In this document: piece after piece, positions 15,750 through 24,225 of the stretch
Numbering within the stretch: position 1 is the stretch's first letter
How the letters are laid out: every line of letters begins with the position of its first letter
Source of the DNA: Ornithinibacillus halotolerans
GTDB taxonomy: Bacteria; Bacillota; Bacilli; Bacillales; Amphibacillaceae
DNA length: 64,000 bases
NCBI RefSeq assembly: GCF_014637405.1
Contig: NZ_BMEY01000011.1
Location: forward strand, 1 to 64,000
Reading direction: 5' to 3'
The notes under the pieces: model-generated
The model's input: only the letters and a program-made list of their open reading frames with translations
What the model was told of the DNA's origin: nothing
Database searches by the model: none
Translations under genes and position numbers: made by a program

Positions 15750-16799
15750 CTAATTACCACTTAATTCAACTGCTCGGTCATAAACCTTCTGACCTGGTAA
15801 CCCTTTGCCTTCCACATTATTAATCCAATTTTCTATCGTTGGATTAATATATTCGCTCCATTCTGCCAATTCTACTTCGGATAATTCATAGATTTCGACA
15901 CCTTTTTCTTTAGCCTGTTCGACCGCTTCTGCTCCAAATTGATCAAATACTTCTCCGGTCTTCTTTGCCATTCGTTCTCCGGCAAGTTCCATTAATGTCT
16001 CTTGATCTTCCTCACTTAAACTATCAAACGCATCCTCATTCATGACAACGAACATCGTCGTAGAATAGAAGTTTCCAACAGTCGCATAATTAATGACTTC
16101 ATCTAGTCCCCATGTCTTCACCGCTTCCCACGGTGCAATTGTCCCATCGACAACACCTCGCTCTAATGCTTCGAAGTTTTCATTCATTGGCATTGAAACA
16201 GGTGTCGCACCTAATGCCTCTAACCACTCACTCGTTTCTGGAGAGGGTGAACGGATTTTCATTCCCTTTAAATCTTCAATACTTTTCACTGGTTTATCCA
16301 CCGTATAAAGTTGCCCAGGATCCGTTGTGTAAAGCCATAGGGGGACAGTCCCCTCATATTCCGCATCAAATTCTTCAAATTCATTCATCAGTTTCCATAA
16401 ATTCTCTGAACCAGAAACAGCGTTCTTTGCCATAAACGGAAGTTCCATTACCGATGTTAACGGAAACTCACCAGGTGTGTAACCATGTACACTTAAAGCA
16501 AAATCTACTGAACCCGTTGCAGCTGCATCAAACTGTTCATCCGGAGCTGCTAATGATGCACCAGGGTATGTCGTAATTTTAATTCGTCCTTCTGTCTTTT
16601 CTTCCAGTTCCGCTGCGAAGGATTTAACTTCCTCCTCCATAAAATGAGTAGGTGGAAAAAAGTGCGAGAAGTCAAATTCATGTACATTAGTATCAGAATT
16701 TTCTCCATCACTCTCACTTGAACATGCTGCTAAAAAGATACCTAGACCTACGATAAGAATGAATAACAGCATGCTTTTGTTCCAATAATTCCTTTTCAA
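15750..16799 (-). CDS. dctP: TRAP transporter solute-binding lipoprotein (DctP)
   Basis: A 349-residue extracellular binding protein with a lipoprotein signal (LIVGLGIFLAACSS, lipobox LAAC). The DctP family motifs are visible: HFFPPTHFMEEEVKSF at the start of the mature part, and the ligand-binding ring with KGMKIRSPSPETSEWLEALGATPV and ERGVVDGTIAPWE in separate blocks, including the conserved Arg that binds the ligand carboxylate. I chose the TTG at 16797-16799, 8 bases after AGGAG; the GTG upstream overlaps that site. The ligand is probably a carboxylic acid. A GGGGACAGTCCCC palindrome lies within the coding sequence at 16340-16352. Confidence 0.9.
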   Translation of the reverse strand: MKRNYWNKSMLLFILIVGLGIFLAACSSESDGENSDTNVHEFDFSHFFPPTHFMEEEVKSFAAELEEKTEGRIKITTYPGASLAAPDEQFDAAATGSVDFALSVHGYTPGEFPLTSVMELPFMAKNAVSGSENLWKLMNEFEEFDAEYEGTVPLWLYTTDPGQLYTVDKPVKSIEDLKGMKIRSPSPETSEWLEALGATPVSMPMNENFEALERGVVDGTIAPWEAVKTWGLDEVINYATVGNFYSTTMFVVMNEDAFDSLSEEDQETLMELAGERMAKKTGEVFDQFGAEAVEQAKEKGVEIYELSEVELAEWSEYINPTIENWINNVEGKGLPGQKVYDRAVELSGN

Positions 16800-16830
16800 T
16801 GTAATCACTCCTTTTAAAAATTAGCTTAGT

Positions 16831-16844
16831 GGTAGACGCTTACA
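16831..16844. promoter_or_regulatory. Candidate cre box upstream of dctP
   Basis: GGTAGACGCTTACA matches 12 of 14 positions of the CcpA box TGWAANCGNTNWCA. It lies 32 bases upstream of the dctP start, where CcpA binding could repress the TRAP operon when preferred sugars are present. Confidence 0.45.
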
Positions 16845-16928
16845 TAATTATGGTAAAAAATTGCTCTTGTCTATATATAATCTTTTAATTTTTTATTTAT
16901 GATATAAATGAAAGATTTAATTTATACA

Positions 16929-16969
16929 AATAGACCTTACTGCATAGGTACAAAGCAGTAAGGTCTATT
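16929..16969 (-). terminator. Terminator of the vWA gene
   Basis: A 15-bp stem pairs AATAGACCTTACTGC (16929-16943) with its complement (16955-16969), directly after the stop of the vWA gene. Confidence 0.8.
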
Positions 16970-16971
16970 TC

Positions 16972-17547
16972 TTATTTATTCCTTCTCATCGAAATCTCCT
17001 CATGAATCGTATCAAACATGACTTCAACACCAACACTTGTTGCTTCAAAACTTTTTGCATGCTCTACTTCAATTCCGAGATGACTAGCTTCTTTCGCAGC
17101 ATCGATATTAGCGCCAAGAAAAATAAATTCCCAACCATGGTTCTCTTGCTGTTTCCGAATCATTTCTTGGATTTTTCCATAACGGTATTCCTTACTGGAA
17201 TTTTCTAAGCCATCTGTTGTTATAACAAACAATACATTATCCGGCTTTTCATGAGGTCTAGCATTCGTTATGCGGTAGTTTACATCGACAATCGTTTTCC
17301 CAATTGCATCCAACAATGCCGTAGAACCACGAACGAAATATTCCTCTTCCGTTAATCGTACTTTTTCAGCCTGTATTCCATCCCATAATAATTCATAGTA
17401 ATTATCAAACAAAACTGTAGTAACTAATGTCTCTCCCTCTAGCTGACATTGCTTCTTAATTAATGCATTAAAACCCCCTATTGTATCTTTTTCCAACCCA
17501 GCCATTGACCCACTTCGATCAAGCAAGAAGATTATTTCTGTTTTCAT
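16972..17547 (-). CDS. von Willebrand factor A domain protein
   Basis: A 191-residue single-domain vWA protein without a signal peptide. The metal-ion-dependent adhesion site is intact: LLDRSGSM at residues 7-14 (DxSxS), a later GSTALLDAIG Thr, and VITTDGLEN for the acidic residue. Such cytoplasmic vWA proteins act as metal-dependent binding partners. It is divergent from, and probably works with, the HTH-like protein at 17644. I use the ATG at 17545-17547, 9 bases after GGAGG (17557-17561); a start three codons upstream overlaps the ribosome binding site. Confidence 0.85.
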   Translation of the reverse strand: MKTEIIFLLDRSGSMAGLEKDTIGGFNALIKKQCQLEGETLVTTVLFDNYYELLWDGIQAEKVRLTEEEYFVRGSTALLDAIGKTIVDVNYRITNARPHEKPDNVLFVITTDGLENSSKEYRYGKIQEMIRKQQENHGWEFIFLGANIDAAKEASHLGIEVEHAKSFEATSVGVEVMFDTIHEEISMRRNK

Positions 17548-17643
17548 AACGACCATCCTCCTATTTCATTAGCATGATATAATAATAAAAGATATCTAAC
17601 ATCGAGTGGTCGCCTCTGAAGCGACAATTAGGGGGGAAGTATT

Positions 17644-18129
17644 TTGGCGAATCCAACATTGATTCAGGAGTTAGAAAATTATATCGAGATTCATTTAAAT
17701 GAGATTGTCGTTTTGGAGAAAATGGTAAATGAGGCCCATTTAGAAAGTCTTCAAAGTGAAGTAGAGATAGAAGATTTTCTAGATAGCAAATTACAGCCTA
17801 CTTTTCAGGAATTATTACTAACATACATCGATAAAACTGGAGAACTTGATACGACTATTTATAAAAGTGCTGGAATTGATCGAAGGCATTTTTCAAAAAT
17901 CCGTTCCAATCCAAGTTACCAACCAACGAAACCAACCGTCATTACACTTGCATTAGCCATAAAACTATCACTAAAAGAAACGGATAAACTACTAAATGCT
18001 GCTGGCTTTGCTTTATCTGAAAGTAATAAATTTGATCTAGTCATTCGATTCTGTTTTGAGAAGGAAATTTTTGACCGGTTTAAAGTGAATGAACTACTTG
18101 ATCATTTTGGGTTGAAGACGTTGGGGTGA
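17644..18129 (+). CDS. HTH-like partner protein of the vWA gene
   Basis: The 161-residue soluble protein has a helical N-terminal half and a conserved C-terminal half with DTTIYKSAGIDRRHFSKIRS, TVITLALAIKLSLKETDKLL and DLVIRFCFEKEIFDRFKVNELL. That C-terminal pattern resembles a lambda-repressor-like helix-turn-helix, and in Firmicutes it recurs next to, or fused with, vWA and macro domains. DNA binding is therefore possible but unproven. The TTG start follows GGGGGGAAG. The gene is divergent from the vWA gene and is followed directly by an 11-unit tandem repeat. Confidence 0.65.
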   Translation: MANPTLIQELENYIEIHLNEIVVLEKMVNEAHLESLQSEVEIEDFLDSKLQPTFQELLLTYIDKTGELDTTIYKSAGIDRRHFSKIRSNPSYQPTKPTVITLALAIKLSLKETDKLLNAAGFALSESNKFDLVIRFCFEKEIFDRFKVNELLDHFGLKTLG

Positions 18130-18140
18130 GGGGAAGAGAA

Positions 18141-18600
18141 TTGTTGAATTGCCCGTTATATTGGATAATCTGCCAAACTGGGGGTGAATCGCCCGAAATT
18201 TAGATTAATCTGCCAAACTGGGGTGGAATCGCCCGTATTTTAGATTAATCTGCCAAACTGGGGGTGAATCGACCGAAATTTAGATTAATCTGCCAAACTG
18301 GGGTGGAATCGCCCGTTATTTCGGATAATCTGCCAAACTGGGATTGAATCGACCGTTATTTTGGATAATCTGCCAAACTGGGATCGAATCGCCCGTTATT
18401 TCGGATAATCTGCCAAACTGGGATTGAATCGACCGTTATTTTGGAAAATCTGCCAAACTGGGATTGAATCGCCCGTTATTTTGGAAAATCTGCCAAACTG
18501 GGATCAAATCGCCCGTTATTTCGGATTAATCTGCCAAACTGGGGTTGAATCGTCCGTATTTTAGGATAATCTGCCAAACTGAAGTTAAATCGCCCGGTAC
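18141..18600. repeat. 40-bp tandem repeat array, 11 units
   Basis: Eleven successive units of 40 bp (two of them shifted by one base) each contain GAATCGCCCG and AATCTGCCAAACTG. Unit ends fall at 18180, 18220, 18260 and so on to 18581, followed by a partial unit. Each unit has two 20-bp halves marked by AATC. The units vary mainly at fixed positions (CCCG/ACCG, TTAGATTA/TCGGATA). The array fills the space between convergent genes. Read on the minus strand, it resembles the array at 36372-36665. Confidence 0.95.
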
Positions 18601-18654
18601 TATAGCAAAGCATAAGTACCGGGGCAATTTACATGCGCTATCTATAATTTAAGT

Positions 18655-19479
18655 TTAAAAATCATCTGGATTAGATCCAGATCGATCATTTATATTCAAG
18701 TCATCAATGCGATTCATTTCTTCTTCTGTCAGTTCAAAATCAAAGATATTTGCATTTTCTTTTATTCGTTGGACATTTGTAGATTTTGGTATAGTAATCA
18801 CATGATTTTGAATATCCCAGCGAAGGATTACTTGTGCTGGTGACTTGCCATATTTTTTACCAATTTCAACGAGAGTAGGTTCGTCTAATAATCTTCCTCG
18901 TTTTAATGGAGACCAAGCTTCTAATTGAATATTATTCTTTTCACAGAAAGCTTTTAATTCTACTTGAGTCAGGTGTGGATGATATTCAACCTGGTTTACA
19001 ACTGGTTTTATCGTACATGATGCAAGTAATTCTTCTAGATGATGAATATGGAAATTACTAACACCAATTGCGCGGACTCTTCCATCTTGATACAATTTCT
19101 CCAGCGCACGATACGTATCAACAAACTTTCCACGGACTGGCCAATGGACAAGATAAAGATCTAAATAATCCAAACCTAGCTTTTCAAGACTCTCCTCAAA
19201 TGCTTGTAATGTTTCTTCATAGCCTTGCTGCGTGTTCCATACTTTTGATGTAATAAATAATTCCTCACGGGGAATTCCAGATTTTCTTACCGCTTGACCG
19301 ACACCTTGTTCATTTTGATAAAAGGAAGCTGTGTCAATACTACGATAACCATATTCGATCGCTGTTCTTACTGTTTGAAACACAGAAATACCATCATCTA
19401 CTTTGTATACCCCTAAACCAAAACCAGGCATTTCAACCCCATTATTTAAGACTACTTTTCCATCCAAACTAGAAATCAT
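18655..19479 (-). CDS. Aldo/keto reductase (AKR5-like, YvgN type)
   Basis: A 274-residue NADPH-dependent reductase of the AKR fold. The catalytic tetrad is visible: Asp and Tyr in GYRSIDTASFYQNE, Lys in FITSKVWN, and His in LYLVHWPV. The C-terminal nucleotide-binding part contains VILRWDIQNHVITIPKSTN. The sequence resembles Bacillus glyoxal/methylglyoxal reductases. It probably detoxifies aldehydes. The start follows GAGGTAAG. It is monocistronic, lying next to glpD in the same direction. Confidence 0.92.
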   Translation of the reverse strand: MISSLDGKVVLNNGVEMPGFGLGVYKVDDGISVFQTVRTAIEYGYRSIDTASFYQNEQGVGQAVRKSGIPREELFITSKVWNTQQGYEETLQAFEESLEKLGLDYLDLYLVHWPVRGKFVDTYRALEKLYQDGRVRAIGVSNFHIHHLEELLASCTIKPVVNQVEYHPHLTQVELKAFCEKNNIQLEAWSPLKRGRLLDEPTLVEIGKKYGKSPAQVILRWDIQNHVITIPKSTNVQRIKENANIFDFELTEEEMNRIDDLNINDRSGSNPDDF

Positions 19480-19553
19480 TTGCTTACCTCTTTTCCAATT
19501 TTTTACAAAAGTCCTTCATATTTTATCATAGTGTATAACTGAGTAACACATCT

Positions 19554-21206
19554 TTACTCAGTCGGATGAGTTGCATTATAAATACATTGTTCCAATTCTT
19601 CTGTATAAGAACTTTTTTGGTCCGCTGACCAATTAAAAACGCTCGCCATATAAGTAATCACTTGTTCTTTATATTGTTGAACCCATTTCATATTAAAGAA
19701 TAATGCACCAGTACGGCGAATAAAGAAATCAACTGGTTTATATGCTAGTTCATATTCAATGGCATAACGAAGCATCGCAAGAACGGTTCGATCCATCTCC
19801 ATTGTTTGTTCATTTTGTACATCTTGTTGGTACAATTCAAAGATAATATCGACGTTTGACCCGTATCTTTTTACGAGTTCTGAAGCAACTTCATGATCGA
19901 TGCCAAGTTTTACACCTTCGGATACTTTTTCTTCTTTAAACTTTTCAAACCCTTGTGACCCGCCCACATCACCACCAGAAATTCGTAAATTCTTTGTTTG
20001 TGTATTCGGGAATGAGCGACCATCTTCTTCTTGCAATTGGTTACAGACCAAATCGACAATACTTTCTGCCATTTTCCGATAACCTGTCAACTTGCCTCCA
20101 GCAATAGAAATGAAACCAGAATCGGAAACAAAAATTTCATCTTTCCGAGAAATTTCTGATGGGTCTTTTCCTTCTTCATGGATCAGCGGACGTAATCCTG
20201 CCCAACTTGATTCCACATCTTCTGGTTTGATATTCACGTTAGGAAACATATAATCGATCGCTCGTAACACATAATCCCTGTCTTCTACTGTCATTTTTGG
20301 ATTTGCTATATCTCCAGTATACACGGTATCTGTCGTACCAACATATGTTTTACCCTCGCGAGGAATAGCAAAGACCATTCGACCATCAGGCGTATCGAAA
20401 TAAATCGCTTGTTTCAATGGGAACCTTTTTCCATCAAAGACAAGATGAATTCCTTTCGTCAGATGAAGATACTTACCTTTTTTCGAGTTATCTAGTTCTC
20501 GTAAGCTATCTACCCAAGGCCCTGCTGCATTGACGATTTTCTTTGCAAAAAATTGTTCGATCGACCCATCTATTTGGTCCTCTACTTCTATTCCAATTAC
20601 TTTGTTATTTTCATAAATTAAGTTAGTTACTTTCATATAATTTAATGCTAACGCACCTTTTTCCACCGCTTTTTTCATTACTTCAATCGTTAAACGAGCA
20701 TCATCTGTTTTATATTCGACATAATAACCTGCACCTTTTAAGCCTTCTGCATTTAGTAACGGCTCTCGTTTGATCGCTTCATCGGGACTAAACATTGTTC
20801 TCCGTTCAGTCTTTTTCACACCTGCGAGAAAGTCATAGACACGTAAGCCAATATTAGTCATAAACGGTCCAAATGTACCTCCACTATAAAAAGGTAACAT
20901 CATCCATTCTGGGGTTGTAACGTGTGGCCCGTTTTCATAGACAATGGCGCGTTCTTTTCCTGTCTCTGCGACAACTTTTATTTCGAATTGTTTTAAATAG
21001 CGGAGTCCGCCATGAACAAGTTTTGTTGATCGACTAGATGTTCCTCCAGCAAAATCTTGCATTTCGACTAGTCCAACTTTCATCCCTCTAGTTACTGCAT
21101 CTAACGCAATACCTGCACCGGTTATGCCACCACCAATGACTAGTAAATCAAGAGACTCTCCCTTCAATTTCTGTTTAATATCCGCTCTTTGCACACTCGA
21201 AAACAT
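19554..21206 (-). CDS. glpD: Aerobic glycerol-3-phosphate dehydrogenase GlpD
   Basis: A 550-residue flavoprotein that oxidises glycerol-3-phosphate to dihydroxyacetone phosphate at the membrane and feeds electrons to menaquinone. The FAD-binding segment LVIGGGITGAGIALDA is at residues 21-36, followed by GGTSSRSTKLVHGGLRYL. The length agrees with Bacillus GlpD. The start follows AAGGAG. A leader hairpin with a T tract upstream (21263-21313) suggests antitermination by GlpP, as known for B. subtilis glpD. No glpF, glpK or glpP gene is in the window. Confidence 0.95.
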   Translation of the reverse strand: MFSSVQRADIKQKLKGESLDLLVIGGGITGAGIALDAVTRGMKVGLVEMQDFAGGTSSRSTKLVHGGLRYLKQFEIKVVAETGKERAIVYENGPHVTTPEWMMLPFYSGGTFGPFMTNIGLRVYDFLAGVKKTERRTMFSPDEAIKREPLLNAEGLKGAGYYVEYKTDDARLTIEVMKKAVEKGALALNYMKVTNLIYENNKVIGIEVEDQIDGSIEQFFAKKIVNAAGPWVDSLRELDNSKKGKYLHLTKGIHLVFDGKRFPLKQAIYFDTPDGRMVFAIPREGKTYVGTTDTVYTGDIANPKMTVEDRDYVLRAIDYMFPNVNIKPEDVESSWAGLRPLIHEEGKDPSEISRKDEIFVSDSGFISIAGGKLTGYRKMAESIVDLVCNQLQEEDGRSFPNTQTKNLRISGGDVGGSQGFEKFKEEKVSEGVKLGIDHEVASELVKRYGSNVDIIFELYQQDVQNEQTMEMDRTVLAMLRYAIEYELAYKPVDFFIRRTGALFFNMKWVQQYKEQVITYMASVFNWSADQKSSYTEELEQCIYNATHPTE

Positions 21207-21262
21207 GAATAAACCACTCCTTATCTCGTTATGTATTCACGACTAGTTCACAAATTGCAGAT

Positions 21263-21313
21263 GAAAAAAGAGACCATAAACACTCTAAAAACATGTAGTG
21301 TACAATGGTCTCT
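21263..21313 (-). terminator. glpD leader terminator (GlpP-type antitermination site)
   Basis: On the minus strand GAGACCATTGTACACT pairs with AGTGTTTATGGTCTC (21297-21313 with 21270-21284) and is followed by TTTTTT (21263-21268). It ends about 57 bases upstream of glpD. In B. subtilis an equivalent leader hairpin is overcome by GlpP plus glycerol-3-phosphate. Confidence 0.8.
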
Positions 21314-21415
21314 CGTAATCTGCGTCCGATATATTTATTTATATTTATTATACTATAAATTTTATATATTTATTATTCATTTTCATTATTTTCCAATAAG
21401 CATGTTCGTTCTTTC

Positions 21416-21455
21416 TTCGACATAAAACAACAAATTTCGGGTGGTGCCTGACACC
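21416..21455 (+). repeat. REP-like element a, orientation A
   Basis: TTCGACA, a TTTCGGGT stretch and the palindrome GGTGCCTGACACC (21443-21455, one base different from the consensus). It lies 22 bases past the stop of the GlsB gene with the palindrome end facing the gene. Confidence 0.8.
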
Positions 21456-21477
21456 TGAGAGAGGGGATCTTCTCTTT

Positions 21478-21732
21478 TTATTTGTTTTTTCTTAATGCTT
21501 TCATGATTAGGCTTGCTACGAAGATTAGGATGATCGCTCCAATTAATGCTGGAATAAGATAGTAACCACCCATCTCTGGTCCCCACTCTCCTAATAAAGC
21601 AGAACCAATCCACGCACCAATAATACCGGCGATAATATTACCAAAGATACCTCCAGGGATATCCTTACCAACAATTAAGCTCCCAATCCAACCAAGTATT
21701 CCACCAACAATTAAACTCCAAATTAAACTCAT
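21478..21732 (-). CDS. GlsB/YeaQ/YmgE-family stress membrane protein
   Basis: The 84-residue protein has three membrane helices and the glycine-rich family pattern IVGGILGWIGSLIVGKD, followed by GNIIAGIIGAWIGSALLG. This is the transglycosylase-associated (Pfam Transgly_assoc) family, often induced by general stress. The start follows AGGAG. It is monocistronic, and a REP-like element lies just beyond its stop. Confidence 0.9.
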   Translation of the reverse strand: MSLIWSLIVGGILGWIGSLIVGKDIPGGIFGNIIAGIIGAWIGSALLGEWGPEMGGYYLIPALIGAIILIFVASLIMKALRKNK

Positions 21733-21805
21733 ATGATTTCACTCCTATAAAAGATATTTATAGCTAGTATAGTATTCCACTTTATAGCATTTCTAAACAT
21801 AAAAA

Positions 21806-21840
21806 CTACCTTATCCTATATAATGACCTGGATAAGGTAG
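21806..21840 (-). terminator. ctaB terminator
   Basis: CTACCTTATCC (21806-21816) pairs with GGATAAGGTAG (21830-21840). On the minus strand it is followed by TTTTTATG. It sits just past the ctaB stop at 21873. Confidence 0.85.
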
Positions 21841-21872
21841 CGCTTTCAAAATAAAACTCTATTGAGTAACTA

Positions 21873-22760
21873 CTACAACGTTACGAGAACGACCATAATA
21901 AAAATAATAAAAATATAATTTACAGAGTACAGGAAGTTTTTTCGTGCCCATTGGATATCATCTTTTGTTTTAAATCCACTAATACTTAATAGAAGCCAAC
22001 CAATATGTAAAAGCGTTGCAATGATGACAAAAAGGATACCAAGTTCATCACGTACAAAGAAAGGTAAAGGAATTAAACAAAGAATGTAAAATAGGAAATG
22101 GATTTTCGTTACGGCAAATCCTCGAACAACTGGGAGCATTGCAACCCCAGCAGCTTTATATTCATCATGCTTTCTGATGGCAATCGCATACGTATGAGGC
22201 ATTTGTACAATAAAAAGGATAAGAAATAAAATAATTGGAACAGGATGAAATACAGAATCAATTGCTGCCCAACCAATGAGAGGTGTAACAGCACCAGAAA
22301 TGCTTCCAATAATTGTATTAAACGTGTACCTCCGCTTGGACCACATCGTATATAAAATAACGTATGTGAACCAGCCTACAAATGAATACAGTACCGCTTC
22401 AAGCGTTGTAAGGAATAACAGTAAAAAACCAGCTATCGTGCTGCAAATTCCAATGATTAAAACCGTTTGTAAAGAAAAGTTCCCCGTCACGGTTGGCCGT
22501 TTTTTCGTCCGGTCCATTACCGTATCAATGTCCACATCATACCAATTATTCATCACTAACGCACCAGCCATGACGAACGTACTTCCTAACAATGTGAGTA
22601 GAAATAATCCAATGTTAACTACGAACGACTGATTTGTAAAATAAAGTGCTAACCAAAATCCAGAAAAGACAGGTAATACATTAGCAATTAGAACACCAGA
22701 CTTCACCAATGATTTAAGATCTGCGATAAAAGATTTGCTCTGTTGCCGCGTTACGTTCAT
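21873..22760 (-). CDS. ctaB: Protoheme IX farnesyltransferase (heme O synthase)
   Basis: A 295-residue UbiA-family prenyltransferase with about nine membrane helices. The first Asp-rich motif is NNWYDVDIDTVMDRTKKRP at residues 71-89, and the second conserved loop is around HTYAIAIRKHDEYKAAGVAMLPV. It attaches farnesyl to heme B to make heme O for terminal oxidases. It stands alone here, without ctaA or oxidase subunit genes, so it may be a second copy. A hairpin with a T tract precedes it (22861-22886). Confidence 0.92.
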   Translation of the reverse strand: MNVTRQQSKSFIADLKSLVKSGVLIANVLPVFSGFWLALYFTNQSFVVNIGLFLLTLLGSTFVMAGALVMNNWYDVDIDTVMDRTKKRPTVTGNFSLQTVLIIGICSTIAGFLLLFLTTLEAVLYSFVGWFTYVILYTMWSKRRYTFNTIIGSISGAVTPLIGWAAIDSVFHPVPIILFLILFIVQMPHTYAIAIRKHDEYKAAGVAMLPVVRGFAVTKIHFLFYILCLIPLPFFVRDELGILFVIIATLLHIGWLLLSISGFKTKDDIQWARKNFLYSVNYIFIIFIMVVLVTL

Positions 22761-22860
22761 CCTGTTGCCTCTTTCCTTCCTGTTAATAGCGGAATTTGTA
22801 TACTACTACTATAGCAAAAATACTCCAAACACTAAAATGAATATCTTTACGCAAAAAAAA

Positions 22861-22886
22861 CACTAATTACATAGTAGTAATTAGCG
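22861..22886 (-). terminator. Hairpin upstream of ctaB
   Basis: CTAATTAC (22863-22870) pairs with GTAATTAG (22877-22884). On the minus strand eight T residues follow. It stands 100 bases upstream of ctaB between divergent genes, so it either acts as a leader attenuator of ctaB or blocks antisense reading from the other side. Confidence 0.5.
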
Positions 22887-23099
22887 CTTTTTATAAATAA
22901 AAAATAGGGGGTATTAACTAAGATCTTGAGCAAGTTATATCTTTATTATAAAGTGCGTTTATTAGCTGAACATGAATAGGATGTAAACTTACTGTTAAGT
23001 ATTTCGTTCTAATTGATTCGTTTTGTTTTTTCTAAATATTAAATAAACAAAATGATATACTTTAATGGAGTAGGAAAATAATATGTGGAGGAATTGCCA

Positions 23100-23486
23100 A
23101 TGAAAAAACTAGCAAGGATTGCGGAGTGTCTATTAGGACTAATTTTTCTCGGAGCTGGTTTGAATGGTTACTTTGTTCTTTTTGGATTAGAGCCATTTGC
23201 GCCAACAAGTCCTCAAGCAACAGAATTTCTTGGTGATGGGTATTTATTAGTTATGGAAAAAGGCATAGAAATATTAGCTGGCATTCTATTAATTATTCGA
23301 AAGTTTGTACCACTAGTTTTAATTGTTCTTGCTAGCTTAATAGTAAATATTGTTGCATTTCATCTCTTTGTTGATTCCGAACTGCTGATACTTGCCCTTT
23401 TGCTTCTAGTTTTAGAAGGTTTTTTAGTTTGGTATTACCGGAGCATTTATGTAGGCTTACTTCAAAGTAAACCACAAGGACTGTAA
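23100..23486 (+). CDS. DoxX-like small membrane protein
   Basis: The 128-residue protein has four membrane helices. The first is followed by LNGYFVLFGLEPFAPTSPQA and the second begins after a KGIEILAGILLI stretch, the layout of DoxX/DoxD-like proteins. The family is linked to respiration and redox stress, but its activity here is unknown. I start at ATG 23100, 8 bases after GGAGG (23087-23091). It is divergent from ctaB and converges on the LrgB gene. Confidence 0.65.
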   Translation: MKKLARIAECLLGLIFLGAGLNGYFVLFGLEPFAPTSPQATEFLGDGYLLVMEKGIEILAGILLIIRKFVPLVLIVLASLIVNIVAFHLFVDSELLILALLLLVLEGFLVWYYRSIYVGLLQSKPQGL

Positions 23487-23488
23487 AA

Positions 23489-23533
23489 GAAAGCCACGTA
23501 TTGCACCATATTAGAGGCAAGACGTGGCTTTAT
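23489..23533. terminator. Bidirectional terminator
   Basis: AAGCCACGT (23491-23499) pairs with ACGTGGCTT (23522-23530) between the convergent DoxX-like and LrgB-type genes, with A/T-rich flanks on both sides. Confidence 0.75.
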
Positions 23534-23535
23534 CT

Positions 23536-24225
23536 TTAATATAGTCCACCAACAAGAATTGGTGTTAGTATGGACACAATAATGGCACTTAATACCATGG
23601 CAACCGTACTTACAGCCCCAGCTTGTTGACTATGTTCCATTGCAGTTGATGTACCAATTGCGTGAGAAGCACTACCTAACCCTACACCTTTGGCAACACT
23701 TTTATGAATACGAAATATCCGAAATACGATTGGCCCAAGAACCGCTCCCCCTATCCCAGCTATCATTACAAATACAGCAGCCAGTGGTGGAACACCTCCT
23801 AATGATTCGGCAATATTCATTGCAACTGGCGTTGTGACAGACTTTGGTACAAGGGAATAAACAATAAACTCATCGACATTCATCCATTTTGCTAACAAAA
23901 GTCCACTTACTACTCCGATTAGTGCGCCAATGAATACACCAGAAAATATGGGAAGGAAGTATTTTTTCAATAGCTTCCTTTGTAAGTAAAGTGGATAGGC
24001 TAAGGCTACGACAGAAGGACCGAGCAATTCATTCACCCATTTACCTCCAATCATAAATGTTTCATACGTAATACCAAAAAGTAATAAAATGCTAACTAAT
24101 ACAACCGTAGCGATCAATATTGGAATCGTGAAAGGAGAAGGGAATTTATTATTTAACCATCTTCCTATGAGATAAGCGATAACAATTCCCAAAATACCGA
24201 TCACACCGATGACGATATTATTCAT
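23536..24225 (-). CDS. LrgB/CidB-family membrane protein
   Basis: A 229-residue protein with about seven helices and LrgB-family motifs: GPSVVALAYPLYLQRKLL, LVPKSVTTPVAMNIAESLGG and GLGSASHAIGTSTAMEHSQQ. With its LrgA-type partner it forms a membrane complex that has been linked to murein hydrolase export and, in Bacillus, to uptake of overflow metabolites such as pyruvate. Sequence alone does not separate Lrg, Cid and pyruvate-facilitator paralogues. Its start overlaps the partner gene by 8 bases. No LytST or CidR regulator is adjacent. Confidence 0.9.
   Translation of the reverse strand: MNNIVIGVIGILGIVIAYLIGRWLNNKFPSPFTIPILIATVVLVSILLLFGITYETFMIGGKWVNELLGPSVVALAYPLYLQRKLLKKYFLPIFSGVFIGALIGVVSGLLLAKWMNVDEFIVYSLVPKSVTTPVAMNIAESLGGVPPLAAVFVMIAGIGGAVLGPIVFRIFRIHKSVAKGVGLGSASHAIGTSTAMEHSQQAGAVSTVAMVLSAIIVSILTPILVGGLY

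Noticed and set aside
16340-16352. Palindrome inside dctP as an insertion that breaks the gene
   Set aside because: The reading frame is intact through it and the residues fit the surrounding protein, so it may be ordinary coding sequence.
18141-18600. Regular repeat array as a CRISPR
   Set aside because: The units are contiguous 40-bp tandem repeats with internal variation. There are no unique spacers and no cas genes.
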